Below are positions 1-6,892 of a stretch of DNA of 20,837 nt, piece by piece. The notes below the pieces were generated by a model, which was not told where the DNA came from, did no database searches, and saw nothing but the letters and a program-made list of their open reading frames with translations. The stretch comes from a virus. The DNA is taken from positions 1-20,837 of the IMG/VR virus record IMGVR_UViG_3300044641_003146; one strand, 5' to 3'. The number at the start of each line of letters is the position of its first letter. Position 1 is the stretch's first letter. The position numbers and the translations under genes were made by a program.

Positions 1-852
1 CGGAGTAACGCCAACGTTATCTTTCCATCCGTAGGTGGCTGGATTCGTCAGAAAGATCGACCAGTCGGCAAGCGACCTATAGAACGGCTTTAATGCGTGC
101 GGCTTGAGTTCCCATCTGTTTTGCGTTTCGCCGCGATTGATGAAGTAAGTGGCGAGAAACTCATTAACGGTTTTCGCACGATCCAACAACACAGCATGAT
201 TTGCGAACTCGATTCGATCGTTCGGGGCTGGCGTTCCAGTCGCACACAGTTTCCAGTCGAGTCCACGGCCTAACTCAATCAGCCGCGTACCCCATGCACC
301 GTAATGGCTTTTCAGCATGGATGATTCATCGAGAATCAATCCTGACAGTCTTCCGGGCTCCAGCCCTTCGCGGATCGCTTCATAGTTTGTGATTCCGATT
401 TGTGGCCCATTCGTGGAGGTCAGCCATTCCTGTAAATCAGCGGCTTTCACTCGACCGATCGGGAATGATTCGCCGTACCATTTCAAAGCCTCGTCAACCG
501 TTTGACGGCAGACCATCAAAGGCGAAACGATCAACACTTTGCCTTTTGTCTGCTCAGCACAATGGCGGGCGAACTCAAGAAGCATCAGAGTTTTGCCGAG
601 TCCGCAGTCAGCAAAAATCGCATACTTGCGACGTTCAACAGCGATCCGAACAATGTCTGCCTGGTAGTCGAACAGGTTAACGGCCGGAGTGTATTTCTTG
701 CCCGTCTTTCGCTTTGCTTTAACGCCGACCATCGATGCGTATTCGTCTGGAACAATTGCGGCCGATCCTTTGAACTGATAGATCGGGCATCGTCTGACCG
801 CAAGGAATCGGGCGTAGTCTTCCGCTGATCTGGTATCAAAGTCGATTCTCAC
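1..852 (-). CDS. SNF2/DEAD-like phage helicase, 5' part only (runs off left edge)
   Basis: The frame is open for 284 codons from a GTG at 852 and leaves the window at base 1 without a stop, so only the N-terminal part is seen. A Q-motif-like LFDYQ stands at about residues 60-64. Walker A ADCGLGKT is at 81-88, a DESS form of the DExx box (LILDESSMLKS) at 172-182, and motif III ATGTPAPN at 204-211. DESS plus TGTP is typical of the superfamily 2, SNF2-like helicases often found in phage replication regions. The C-terminal RecA-like lobe should lie beyond the left edge. The GTG overlaps the stop of the upstream ribbon-helix-helix gene (GTGA), which suggests coupled translation and supports this start. 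Family assignment is firm. The exact job (replication, recombination or remodelling) is not visible. Confidence 0.88.
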   Translation of the reverse strand, partial: MRIDFDTRSAEDYARFLAVRRCPIYQFKGSAAIVPDEYASMVGVKAKRKTGKKYTPAVNLFDYQADIVRIAVERRKYAIFADCGLGKTLMLLEFARHCAEQTKGKVLIVSPLMVCRQTVDEALKWYGESFPIGRVKAADLQEWLTSTNGPQIGITNYEAIREGLEPGRLSGLILDESSMLKSHYGAWGTRLIELGRGLDWKLCATGTPAPNDRIEFANHAVLLDRAKTVNEFLATYFINRGETQNRWELKPHALKPFYRSLADWSIFLTNPATYGWKDNVGVTP

Positions 853-1004
853 GTCTTCCGCCCCTTGAAATACTTCGCCGCAATCCGCCACAACACGCCC
901 TGCCGACTTTCGCCGGTCTTCGCTGATTCATCCGCCAAAGGCTTTTGCAGTTCCGGCGGAACACGCAGCAGCAATTGAGGATTGCCTTTTATCTTTTTTG
1001 TCAC
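849..1004 (-). CDS. Small ribbon-helix-helix (Arc/CopG-like) DNA-binding protein
   Basis: A 51-residue protein read from a GTG at 1004. It begins MTKKIKGNPQLLLRVPPELQ, with a short beta strand (QLLLRVP, about residues 10-16), then helix PPELQKPLADESAKTG and a second helix (SRQGVLWRIAAKYF, about 33-46) ending in a basic tail. Strand-helix-helix in about 45 residues is the ribbon-helix-helix layout; such proteins bind DNA as dimers through the strand. Its start overlaps the stop of the 38-residue gene and its stop overlaps the helicase start, both as GTGA. It lies in the operon driven by the promoter at 1335-1362, so autoregulation through the palindromes there is plausible. That target is inference. 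A helicase partner protein is the alternative. Confidence 0.72.
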   Translation of the reverse strand: MTKKIKGNPQLLLRVPPELQKPLADESAKTGESRQGVLWRIAAKYFKGRKT

Positions 1005-1117
1005 TTCACTTTCTCCAGTTCCTTTTTTAGCCGCAGGACTTCGGCGTGGTTGTCGTCGTGCTGGGCGTAAATGATGCGGGCTTGCAGGTTGCGGATTGTT
1101 GGCAGTGTGTCGGTCAC
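1001..1117 (-). CDS. 38-residue hypothetical protein
   Basis: A short frame from a GTG at 1117, starting MTDTLPTIRNLQARIIYAQH and ending in a charged, probably helical LRLKKELEKVK. It is not recognised. Support is positional: its GTG overlaps the stop of the 59-residue gene and its TGA overlaps the GTG of the ribbon-helix-helix gene. That gives an unbroken chain of one-base-staggered GTGA junctions. Heptad-like leucines suggest one helix that could pair with a partner. The frame is very short, so it might serve mainly to carry ribosomes to the next gene. Confidence 0.5.
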   Translation of the reverse strand: MTDTLPTIRNLQARIIYAQHDDNHAEVLRLKKELEKVK

Positions 1118-1293
1118 GCTGTCACCACTGAGTGAGAAATGTAGCACAACAAAGCCCCATATTTGCGGCCCATCTGATTAAGAATTTGCTGGCACTTAGC
1201 GCGAGTTGGAAGTCCAGTTGATGTCCCGTCGTTAACCACAATTGTCATTTCGTTTCCGGTTAATTCGTCATTAGCAATAATTGTGATTTTCAT
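1114..1293 (-). CDS. 59-residue hypothetical protein, first gene of the second operon
   Basis: Starts with an ATG at 1293 preceded by AAGGA about 9-10 bases upstream, the clearest ribosome binding site of this cluster. The protein begins MKITIIANDELTGNEMTIVV, probably two beta strands, followed by a helical QQILNQMGRKYGALL and two cysteines. No family is recognised. It is the first gene after the promoter at 1335-1362, about 35 bases from the expected transcription start. Its stop overlaps the next gene as GTGA. An internal ATG 15 codons later is possible, but the upstream ATG has the better ribosome site. Confidence 0.6.
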   Translation of the reverse strand: MKITIIANDELTGNEMTIVVNDGTSTGLPTRAKCQQILNQMGRKYGALLCYISHSVVTA

Positions 1294-1334
1294 TTTTTCT
1301 TTTCCTTACCAGTGTTTTGCGTCTCGGTGCGGGG

Positions 1335-1344
1335 ATGATATCAC
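1335..1344. promoter_or_regulatory. Operator-like palindrome, -10 proximal copy
   Basis: ATGATATCAC contains the perfect 8-base palindrome TGATATCA (1336-1343) and overlaps the -10 box. It is the inverted partner of 1369-1378. The two centres are 34 bases apart, about three helical turns, which would place bound dimers on the same DNA face. The ribbon-helix-helix protein of the same operon is a candidate ligand; this is inference. Confidence 0.6.
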
Positions 1345-1362
1345 TATCGGCAAAGGCGTCAA
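1335..1362 (-). promoter_or_regulatory. Sigma70-like promoter of the helicase operon
   Basis: On the minus strand a TTGACG box (1362-1357, five of six matches to TTGACA) is followed after 16 bases by TATCAT (1340-1335, five of six to TATAAT). The expected start is near 1327-1329, leaving an untranslated leader of about 35 bases before the AAGGA site and the ATG at 1293. An A/T-rich stretch upstream (about 1379-1415) could act as an UP element. The -10 box sits inside one palindrome and the -35 is close to the other, so binding there would block polymerase. Confidence 0.65.
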
Positions 1363-1368
1363 TGGACG

Positions 1369-1378
1369 GTGATATCAT
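1369..1378. promoter_or_regulatory. Operator-like palindrome, upstream of the -35
   Basis: GTGATATCAT holds the same 8-base palindrome TGATATCA (1370-1377) and is the exact inverse of 1335-1344 over ten bases. On the minus strand it lies six bases upstream of the TTGACG box. The pair brackets the promoter, the usual layout for cooperative repression. Confidence 0.6.
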
Positions 1379-1465
1379 TTTGTAAAAATGCAAAAGGTTT
1401 TTATTTTGCCCGTGTTTTACTGGGTCTTTTGATCAGCATGACTGCCGAACGTCTTGCGGCGGGGT

Positions 1466-1516
1466 AAAACGCAGCAGGCCACCCCGATCGAGGTGGCCTG
1501 TCCCAGTCTGCGTTTT
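1466..1516. terminator. Nested hairpin, probable bidirectional terminator of the late operon
   Basis: An inner stem CAGGCCACC (1475-1483) pairs perfectly with GGTGGCCTG (1492-1500) around an 8-base loop. An outer pair AAAACGCAG (1466-1474) and CTGCGTTTT (1508-1516) also matches perfectly, with a 7-base bulge at 1501-1507. Minus-strand transcripts end the structure in CTGCGTTTT, giving the strong stem plus U run of an intrinsic terminator. The A run on the other side makes it symmetric. It lies just past the methyltransferase-like gene and before the next operon's promoter. Confidence 0.65.
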
Positions 1517-1518
1517 GT

Positions 1519-1543
1519 GCAGCCCCTATTTATCCGGGGCTGC
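1519..1543 (-). terminator. Hairpin across the stop codon of the last late gene
   Basis: GCAGCCCC (1519-1526) pairs perfectly with GGGGCTGC (1536-1543) around a 9-base loop that contains most of the TAG stop (1528-1526). It has no good U run of its own on the minus strand. It probably works together with the adjacent nested hairpin, as a pause site or as a shield of the mRNA 3' end. Confidence 0.45.
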
Positions 1544-2023
1544 GGGCCGTAACATGACATCCGTTGTTTTCTTCCGTCGAATCACCCGCGTGTGCGTTCG
1601 ATGCGTCGTGTCCTCGTCGATAACGTCGATCTCTGCCATCAATCGCGAATAGCCATACTGATCATCTTCCGTGTCGTGGATCACGATCACTCCAGCGACC
1701 GGCAGCAGCTTTTGCACCTGAATCCATCTTGGATGTGTCGGCGGGTCGGCATGGTCCACAAATGCCAGCCCATAGGATTCTGGCTGGAAATCATCCCACG
1801 ACGCCAGCAAGTCCAAGGCGTGCCCGTCCCACTCAAATATCTTGAACCTGTTAAGCCAGTCCGGGTTATTGTCGACCGTCGTCAGATGCCTGCCCTGCGC
1901 CGCTGCAATCTCGTGCAGGATCGGTGTGGAATAGTTGCCTGCTCCCAACTCAATGACCGGCCCAGTGGTTTCCAGCATGTGTTTGACAAGCAACCGCTGG
2001 TGTGTTGAGTAGGGATCAATCAT
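1526..2023 (-). CDS. Class I SAM-dependent methyltransferase-like protein
   Basis: 165 residues from the ATG at 2023, which overlaps the stop of the glycosyltransferase gene as ATGA; the weak GGGGCGGAA upstream fits a ribosome site. Motif I, VIELGAGNYST, is at about residues 23-33, an acidic residue ends strand 2 (TTVDNN, D51), FVDHADP lies near 88-94 and GVIVIHDTED near 111-120. This is the Rossmann-like order of class I methyltransferases, in a shortened form. The frame stays open upstream to 2248, but that stretch lies inside the glycosyltransferase gene and is not methyltransferase-like. Coupling to the glycosyltransferase suggests it methylates a sugar or the same acceptor. The substrate cannot be read from the sequence. 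Confidence 0.72.
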   Translation of the reverse strand: MIDPYSTHQRLLVKHMLETTGPVIELGAGNYSTPILHEIAAAQGRHLTTVDNNPDWLNRFKIFEWDGHALDLLASWDDFQPESYGLAFVDHADPPTHPRWIQVQKLLPVAGVIVIHDTEDDQYGYSRLMAEIDVIDEDTTHRTHTRVIRRKKTTDVMLRPAAPDK

Positions 2024-4698
2024 GATTCCGCCCCGAGGTAAATGCGATTGATTTCGCTCGACGCCAGTTTTTCCTCGTGAGTAAACACTGACGCATTCGA
2101 AGCAATCACAAGCAAGTCTTTGGAGTTTGGAACGTCCAGATACACTCCCGGCTTTCCGAACTTGACCGCCGCTCGCTGGTAGTATTCGGAATGCTCCCGG
2201 CCCCATTTGCCCGGCATGACATTGTAAAGGCCGGTTTCTTTTGCACACTCACGCGACACGACAACGCAGCAGCCGCATGTGTGACCGGATGCCATCAATT
2301 CGCCGTCTGGTTCTGCTGCCGCTCCTGTGTACGCTGGATCGTGCCACGACAAGATGCCGACCCCGTTTCTTTCCATCGCCGTCGTGTAGGTCGACTCAAA
2401 TTCATCTGACAGAACCTTCACGTCATCATCGAGCATGATTAGGTATTCATAACGACGGTCCTCCAGAAATTCGCTCAAGCACAGATTCTTGGCGTGAGAG
2501 ATTCCACCGTTGTTCCAAATTCCGACGAATCGAAAGCCTCTGCGTTTACACAAGTCCCGCACGTAGTCCTGATATTCGATCGGAGAGCCATCATCGACAA
2601 CCAGCACATCAGACGCACAATGTTCAGCGATTGAATCGAGCGTCACCACAATGTCGTTCCTGATCTCCTCCGACCCGTGCAGATTGCAGGTTGTGACGGC
2701 AATCAGTTTTCGATGGCAATGCCTCCGTGCGTTTCGTGCTGCCAATTCCCTGACCGCACCTTCGACGACTCCGCTACACATTTCCTGCGCGTCGTAGTGA
2801 GACATAATCGCTCGATTGTCACCGAACTCGCACCATGCTTCATTCGCTGGAAAGTTGTTCCCCGGCCAGGCTTCCACGCCACCGTAACCTGATTTGACAG
2901 GCTTTGTATGGGCCATGTGCTTCGATCGAACCGCAAAGAACGTGCCCGCATAGTGCCAACTAAATGCGGGAGACAATGGAGCTTTTCCGAACGCTCGCAA
3001 TGATCCAAATGTCTTGTATCCCTGAGCTATTCGCCGGACGATCTCGCCGTGATTAAAGATCACAGTCGAGTACATCACCTGAATCCACGTTTTGACCGCT
3101 GCCGATACTCGCGTCGCTGGCTTCATCCCTTTGCCGTGAGCGTAAAGGAATATATCGTTCTCGCCCTTCGGCATTCGCCTGACGAGTTCTGTAAACGTGG
3201 GATTCTCGCCCTCTTTCGTATTTGGGACCGTGAAGACTTCGAACCTGTGCGACAGTCGTGCAATTACCTCAGACGTTGGCGATGTTCCGCAATCGTTGCA
3301 CTCCGCAATGCCTACAATGCACCGGCCTGTAATCTGGCTGGCTAATTTATTCCACTCATCAACGTGGGCTTCCCAGCATCCTACGATCGGCCAGAGATGT
3401 GCCCCAAAATGAAAAACTGGCTCGCTCCTGAATGGATCTCGTGCGGGCTTTGGTGCGGCCAGCATCTCGTTGTAGAGTTGTTGATTGCTTTTGCGTGTTG
3501 AGGCTGTTCGTCGTACCGGCTTTGGCGTCTCGCACTTCGTTGTCGCAGCCGCCAGAACACCTGAAACGATTTCCCCAATCCGCTTTCGCTGCCCCTCTTT
3601 ATCGCCGTTAGCGGCTCGCCACGACTGAGGCCATGAGATTTCCGCGTAGAGTTTCTGCACGATCGCCGCATGGTCGTGGCTCGACATTCGATTGAGCGAC
3701 AGAAGATAAGTCTTACAGCTTCCGCAAGAAACAGGCTGTCCGGTGTCAGTCTGGATCGCAGCCAACATGAGCGTGCCAGCGTTGGAGCAGTTGCTACATT
3801 TGCCGCGATTCTTTGTGCTGCATGATTTCCGTTGTGGGCCTGCTGTGGCTTTCGGCTGTGTCCATGTTTGGCCCGCCAAGATTGCGTCGAGGCGTGGCTT
3901 GTTCTCACGGCACAGCATCTGGAATGTCGGTCTCAGTGCGATCCCTCTCGCTTCACAGAAGCCAGTCAGTTCGCACTTGCAGGACTCGGCAACAATGACA
4001 GGTTCAGTCGAGATATTTTTGTCGAGACTTCGACGAAACTCATTGGACCCATAACCTAAAACAACGCCATACTTTTCGAGGATATAATCAGCCCCTTGTT
4101 GCCATTCTTCCCACGACCATCCAAGTTCGTGAGACTCGTGGAAAAACAGGGGCCTGCGAATCCAATTGAACTTGACGCCGAGGCTTCGGAAGTGCTGTGG
4201 AATCCAGTAATCCCAAACCGGCTTGCCGATGCCGAATGGTGCGTCGGGAAGAGTTGCCGCGAGTTCAGGAGTCATCAGGAAAACATCAAGGCCTGAAGTC
4301 TCAAGATGCGCTTTTTTCTTCTCGCCCGGGCGATGGTTGTATCGAATTCCAATTGTCAATTCCTGCGGGGTCTTGAGTGCTTCATCAAGCAACGTCAAGT
4401 CGCCACTGATCTCAATGTCTGAATTGATCAGCATGAACGTGCCGCCGGTCTCGATCCCTGCGCGAACCAGCGAAGAGACCAGTTGCGTTTTGCGATCGTA
4501 GAGCGTCGAGAGATCATCGCAAGCAGCAGTCTCAACTCCATCCGGTAAACTCATTGCGGAGAGTTCTTCAGTGGTGTTTACGACGATTACACGAAGCCCT
4601 GCGTTCAGCCAAGACTGGATGCACAACAACTGGCGTTCGGCTCGTAACGGGCTCGGGTTCATCGACGTGATTGCCGAACAGTTTCTGCGATCACTCAC
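2020..4698 (-). CDS. Large multi-domain glycosyltransferase
   Basis: 892 residues from a GTG at 4698, which overlaps the end of the small membrane-protein gene by 8 bases; an in-frame ATG at 4662 is an alternative. Residues 12-215 look like one GT-A-type domain (MLINSDIEI at 89-97). A cysteine cluster follows (C293, C301, C304, C325, C328), resembling a zinc ribbon. A second domain at about 427-650 carries a conserved-looking LYAHGKG (518-524) and a WHYAGTF stretch. Residues 664-875 form a clear family-2-like transferase with VVDDGS (700-705), the metal-binding MLDDDV (755-760) and KWGREHSEYYQRA (831-843), like the WGxED acceptor motif of galactosyl- or GalNAc-transferases. Placement at the end of the tail operon suggests modification of a virion protein or the host surface. 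Donor and acceptor are unknown. Confidence 0.8.
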   Translation of the reverse strand: MSDRRNCSAITSMNPSPLRAERQLLCIQSWLNAGLRVIVVNTTEELSAMSLPDGVETAACDDLSTLYDRKTQLVSSLVRAGIETGGTFMLINSDIEISGDLTLLDEALKTPQELTIGIRYNHRPGEKKKAHLETSGLDVFLMTPELAATLPDAPFGIGKPVWDYWIPQHFRSLGVKFNWIRRPLFFHESHELGWSWEEWQQGADYILEKYGVVLGYGSNEFRRSLDKNISTEPVIVAESCKCELTGFCEARGIALRPTFQMLCRENKPRLDAILAGQTWTQPKATAGPQRKSCSTKNRGKCSNCSNAGTLMLAAIQTDTGQPVSCGSCKTYLLSLNRMSSHDHAAIVQKLYAEISWPQSWRAANGDKEGQRKRIGEIVSGVLAAATTKCETPKPVRRTASTRKSNQQLYNEMLAAPKPARDPFRSEPVFHFGAHLWPIVGCWEAHVDEWNKLASQITGRCIVGIAECNDCGTSPTSEVIARLSHRFEVFTVPNTKEGENPTFTELVRRMPKGENDIFLYAHGKGMKPATRVSAAVKTWIQVMYSTVIFNHGEIVRRIAQGYKTFGSLRAFGKAPLSPAFSWHYAGTFFAVRSKHMAHTKPVKSGYGGVEAWPGNNFPANEAWCEFGDNRAIMSHYDAQEMCSGVVEGAVRELAARNARRHCHRKLIAVTTCNLHGSEEIRNDIVVTLDSIAEHCASDVLVVDDGSPIEYQDYVRDLCKRRGFRFVGIWNNGGISHAKNLCLSEFLEDRRYEYLIMLDDDVKVLSDEFESTYTTAMERNGVGILSWHDPAYTGAAAEPDGELMASGHTCGCCVVVSRECAKETGLYNVMPGKWGREHSEYYQRAAVKFGKPGVYLDVPNSKDLLVIASNASVFTHEEKLASSEINRIYLGAES

Positions 4699-4846
4699 GA
4701 GGGAAGTCCTTCTCGATGTTTTGCTTCATCGTATACTCCCAGTGCTGCACTGAAGCATCGCCAATCACCTTGGCGAACATGCGAAAAAAGTGGACTCCGA
4801 ATTGCGCCACAACAGGAATCAGCAGGACAAGTATGAGTCGTTTCAT
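4691..4846 (-). CDS. 51-residue protein with one N-terminal membrane segment
   Basis: Read from the ATG at 4846, whose A is the last base of the preceding stop (TAATG). The start MKRLILVLLIPVVAQFGVHF is a basic dipeptide followed by about 17 hydrophobic residues: a membrane anchor or signal peptide. The rest is a short amphipathic, charged tail ending NIEKDFPRE. The stop at 4691 overlaps the glycosyltransferase GTG by 8 bases, so it fits tightly between two real genes. A holin-like or spanin-like role is conceivable, but only one membrane segment is present and no lysis enzyme is near. It could instead be a membrane partner of the glycosyltransferase. Function not assigned. Confidence 0.62.
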   Translation of the reverse strand: MKRLILVLLIPVVAQFGVHFFRMFAKVIGDASVQHWEYTMKQNIEKDFPRE

Positions 4847-6087
4847 TAGCAGTTGCTTTCAAGTTCGTAGACTAAAACATCCAACACTTGATGCCCCCAC
4901 CCATCGTACAACTCCATCCCTTCGACTTGATCGAGAACCGCCGGGCACTCACACGTCAGTACCACATAGCTACTTTGCACCCAGAAATCCGGACGCTCAC
5001 CCCCGAGCCACCGATAATATATACAATACTGACAACCGATACACTCGCAGACAAGAATTACTTCAAGAGCATTCTCTCGGGTTCCCCCCATTGGCAGGGG
5101 GAACGTCCCGGACACGCTTCCTCGATAGCCGGGGAACGGTCCCGGAGACCACGGAGCGCAGGTGATTGTCGGCTCGTCCTGCATTCCATAAGTCAGATCG
5201 AAAGTTCGCGACGCGCTGCCGTGTGTCCCGTTGCCAGAAGCCCAGACGAGTCGAAGTATTTCGCCCATTGGTCGACCGCAGATGCAATTGCCGATCACGG
5301 TTGGGCAGTTGTCACAATCCTTGCAGCGGAACGTGAAGGAAGAACCATCATAGAGTTCAACGGTCCCGGACATGTCATCGCATCCCGTGACAAGTGCAGT
5401 CGTCTCTTCGCCGTTCGCTGTCGCCCTGACAATGCAGTTCCCGTAGTCGTCTCGATCTAGTGCGAGCCGGATTGTGAAGTTCCCAATTGTGCCTGACCAG
5501 ACTGGTCCTTCGCAGTCACTGTAAGCCGTATCACCCAGTTCGCCAGAGTAGGTGTCGACCGCGTACATTATTCCGCCGTAGGAAAGAACCTCGCGAACTT
5601 CAACACACAATGCCCTGCAAGAGCACCTGCAATCCCCGCAAAAGAAATCATTGCACCCTGTGTCAGGATCGACAACTAACGGAAGTGGTCGGGGGTCTCG
5701 CTTGGTCCACGTTAGTGTTCCGCTGTCATATCCGACCGTCACGCCGACCGATCCGCCGGGATACCGACATGACGCACCTTGGTAACAGGTCTCCCGATAG
5801 ACTTCTTCACCGTCAAGCAAAACAACATACTCGCACTCGTCGTACTGGCTGCGTTCCCAATACGACAGAAATGAAAGCCCCCCAACGGGACCCTCCCACG
5901 TTGAGCCGGTAAACGCCGCCGAGCCATATGCGGTGGCTTCGCCGTACACTTCCCATTCTAGACATAGAGTGCAGGGCAGCACCCCGCAGCACTGGTCAGC
6001 AGGAGCAGCGTCACACGCTTCCACCATAAACTCTGAGCAAGGCTTGAGCGGTGTTGAGGATGCTTTCCGTAAGTACCTCGGGGGCAT
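4846..6087 (-). CDS. Cysteine-rich modular protein, probable tail-tip or adhesion component
   Basis: 413 residues from the ATG at 6087, joined to the preceding stop as TAATG; a GTG three codons earlier is possible. It has 31 cysteines, about 7.5 percent. They cluster at residues 33-42, 145-161, 255-270 and 347-381. Each of the first three clusters is followed by about 90-100 beta-rich residues, and EGPV recurs at 65-68 and 193-196, so three diverged modules are likely. There is no signal peptide or membrane segment. The CxxC and CxC pairs could bind zinc, or form disulfides once the virion is outside the cell. Position after tape measure and tail-tip genes suggests a fibre or receptor-binding role. 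No named family is recognised. Confidence 0.7.
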   Translation of the reverse strand: MPPRYLRKASSTPLKPCSEFMVEACDAAPADQCCGVLPCTLCLEWEVYGEATAYGSAAFTGSTWEGPVGGLSFLSYWERSQYDECEYVVLLDGEEVYRETCYQGASCRYPGGSVGVTVGYDSGTLTWTKRDPRPLPLVVDPDTGCNDFFCGDCRCSCRALCVEVREVLSYGGIMYAVDTYSGELGDTAYSDCEGPVWSGTIGNFTIRLALDRDDYGNCIVRATANGEETTALVTGCDDMSGTVELYDGSSFTFRCKDCDNCPTVIGNCICGRPMGEILRLVWASGNGTHGSASRTFDLTYGMQDEPTITCAPWSPGPFPGYRGSVSGTFPLPMGGTRENALEVILVCECIGCQYCIYYRWLGGERPDFWVQSSYVVLTCECPAVLDQVEGMELYDGWGHQVLDVLVYELESNC

Positions 6088-6890
6088 TATATGCACTCCG
6101 GCTGTGCGCAGAGGTCATCAATGATCCATCGGGGATCACACGCCCCAGTCAGCGGGTACATGTATGTGGCTCGACCCGTCGTGCCGACCAAATCACCCGG
6201 AGTCAGTCCGTATAGGTAATTGCAGATGTCGTACACATTGTACGTGCCTTCGTAGTTAGCTCCCGGTGGTGTCCCTGTGCAGCTTAGATTGTACCAAGTT
6301 GCCGTTGCGACTAGCGTCGTTTCGGAAACGTAGTCGGTATCGGGGCAAAGAACATCTTCGATCGTGAACCATATCGTGTGACCGCCGCCTGAACCGCCAC
6401 CAGCAAATGCCCCGATAATCGCGGCAGTGGTTGACTCTGGCGTGATTGCATAATCACCATAAACAACAAACGGCCCTGCCCCCTCTTCGACTTCCCACGA
6501 GGATACAATCGGCAAATACTGCGCCCCAGCTTCACTCGGTGGACTTCCAAGCATCACGACAACGCCGAAGCGATACGCCCATCCAGCCGCATCAACTGCG
6601 ATCTCATAGGGAGAATTGAATAAATAAACACCATCGGTTGTCGTTGGCTTCGTGACATTAACAACAGTTCGTTCGCCGTAGACTGCAGTCCCCGTGATCT
6701 GCATACAAGCAAAGGCAGGGATAGCTTCTGCAGTGGTATTCTTTACAAAAACGCGATGCGGTGACGGCTCGTCAAGCGGTCTGCGCTGCGGGTAGTTCTT
6801 CGTCAATTGCGATTGCAATTGCTGGCGGGAAAGATAATCCTGCCAAACCAGTCGCATTTGCTCCGGAGATAAAACGCCGATCGCGTCCAT
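6087..6890 (-). CDS. Virion-associated protein, probable tail-tip component
   Basis: 267 residues from the ATG at 6890, two bases after the stop of the previous gene. The first 45 residues are charged and helical (QMRLVWQDYLSRQQLQSQL). A beta-rich body follows, then a glycine hinge (GAFAGGGSGGG, about 162-172) and a C-terminal part of about 85 residues carrying six of the seven cysteines. Helix, beta body, flexible hinge and compact cysteine-rich end is a layout seen in many fibre or adhesin proteins, but no family is recognised. The stop overlaps the next start as TAATG. Tail function is inferred from position only. Confidence 0.65.
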   Translation of the reverse strand: MDAIGVLSPEQMRLVWQDYLSRQQLQSQLTKNYPQRRPLDEPSPHRVFVKNTTAEAIPAFACMQITGTAVYGERTVVNVTKPTTTDGVYLFNSPYEIAVDAAGWAYRFGVVVMLGSPPSEAGAQYLPIVSSWEVEEGAGPFVVYGDYAITPESTTAAIIGAFAGGGSGGGHTIWFTIEDVLCPDTDYVSETTLVATATWYNLSCTGTPPGANYEGTYNVYDICNYLYGLTPGDLVGTTGRATYMYPLTGACDPRWIIDDLCAQPECI

Positions 6891-6892
6891 GA

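Larger units (their letters stand above)
1294..1525. other. Intergenic control region between the two operons
   Basis: About 230 bases without a gene. They hold the nested terminator (1466-1516), an A/T-rich stretch, the promoter and the two palindromes described separately. Nothing tRNA-like or protein-coding was seen here on either strand. Confidence 0.6.

Noticed and set aside
402-828. Plus-strand open frames over the left region
   Set aside because: They lie opposite the helicase frame, whose Walker A, DESS and TGTP motifs are clear on the minus strand. Their products are arginine- and serine-rich shadows without any motif.
585-839. Minus-strand 84-codon frame within the helicase region
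   Set aside because: It is out of phase with the motif-bearing helicase frame and has shadow-like composition.
2024-2248. Upstream extension of the methyltransferase frame
   Set aside because: The 75 extra residues lie inside the glycosyltransferase gene in another phase and carry no methyltransferase feature. The ATG at 2023 with its ATGA junction is better.
3381-3908. 175-codon minus-strand frame inside the glycosyltransferase
   Set aside because: It lies in a different phase from the glycosyltransferase, is arginine- and serine-rich, and lacks a start context.
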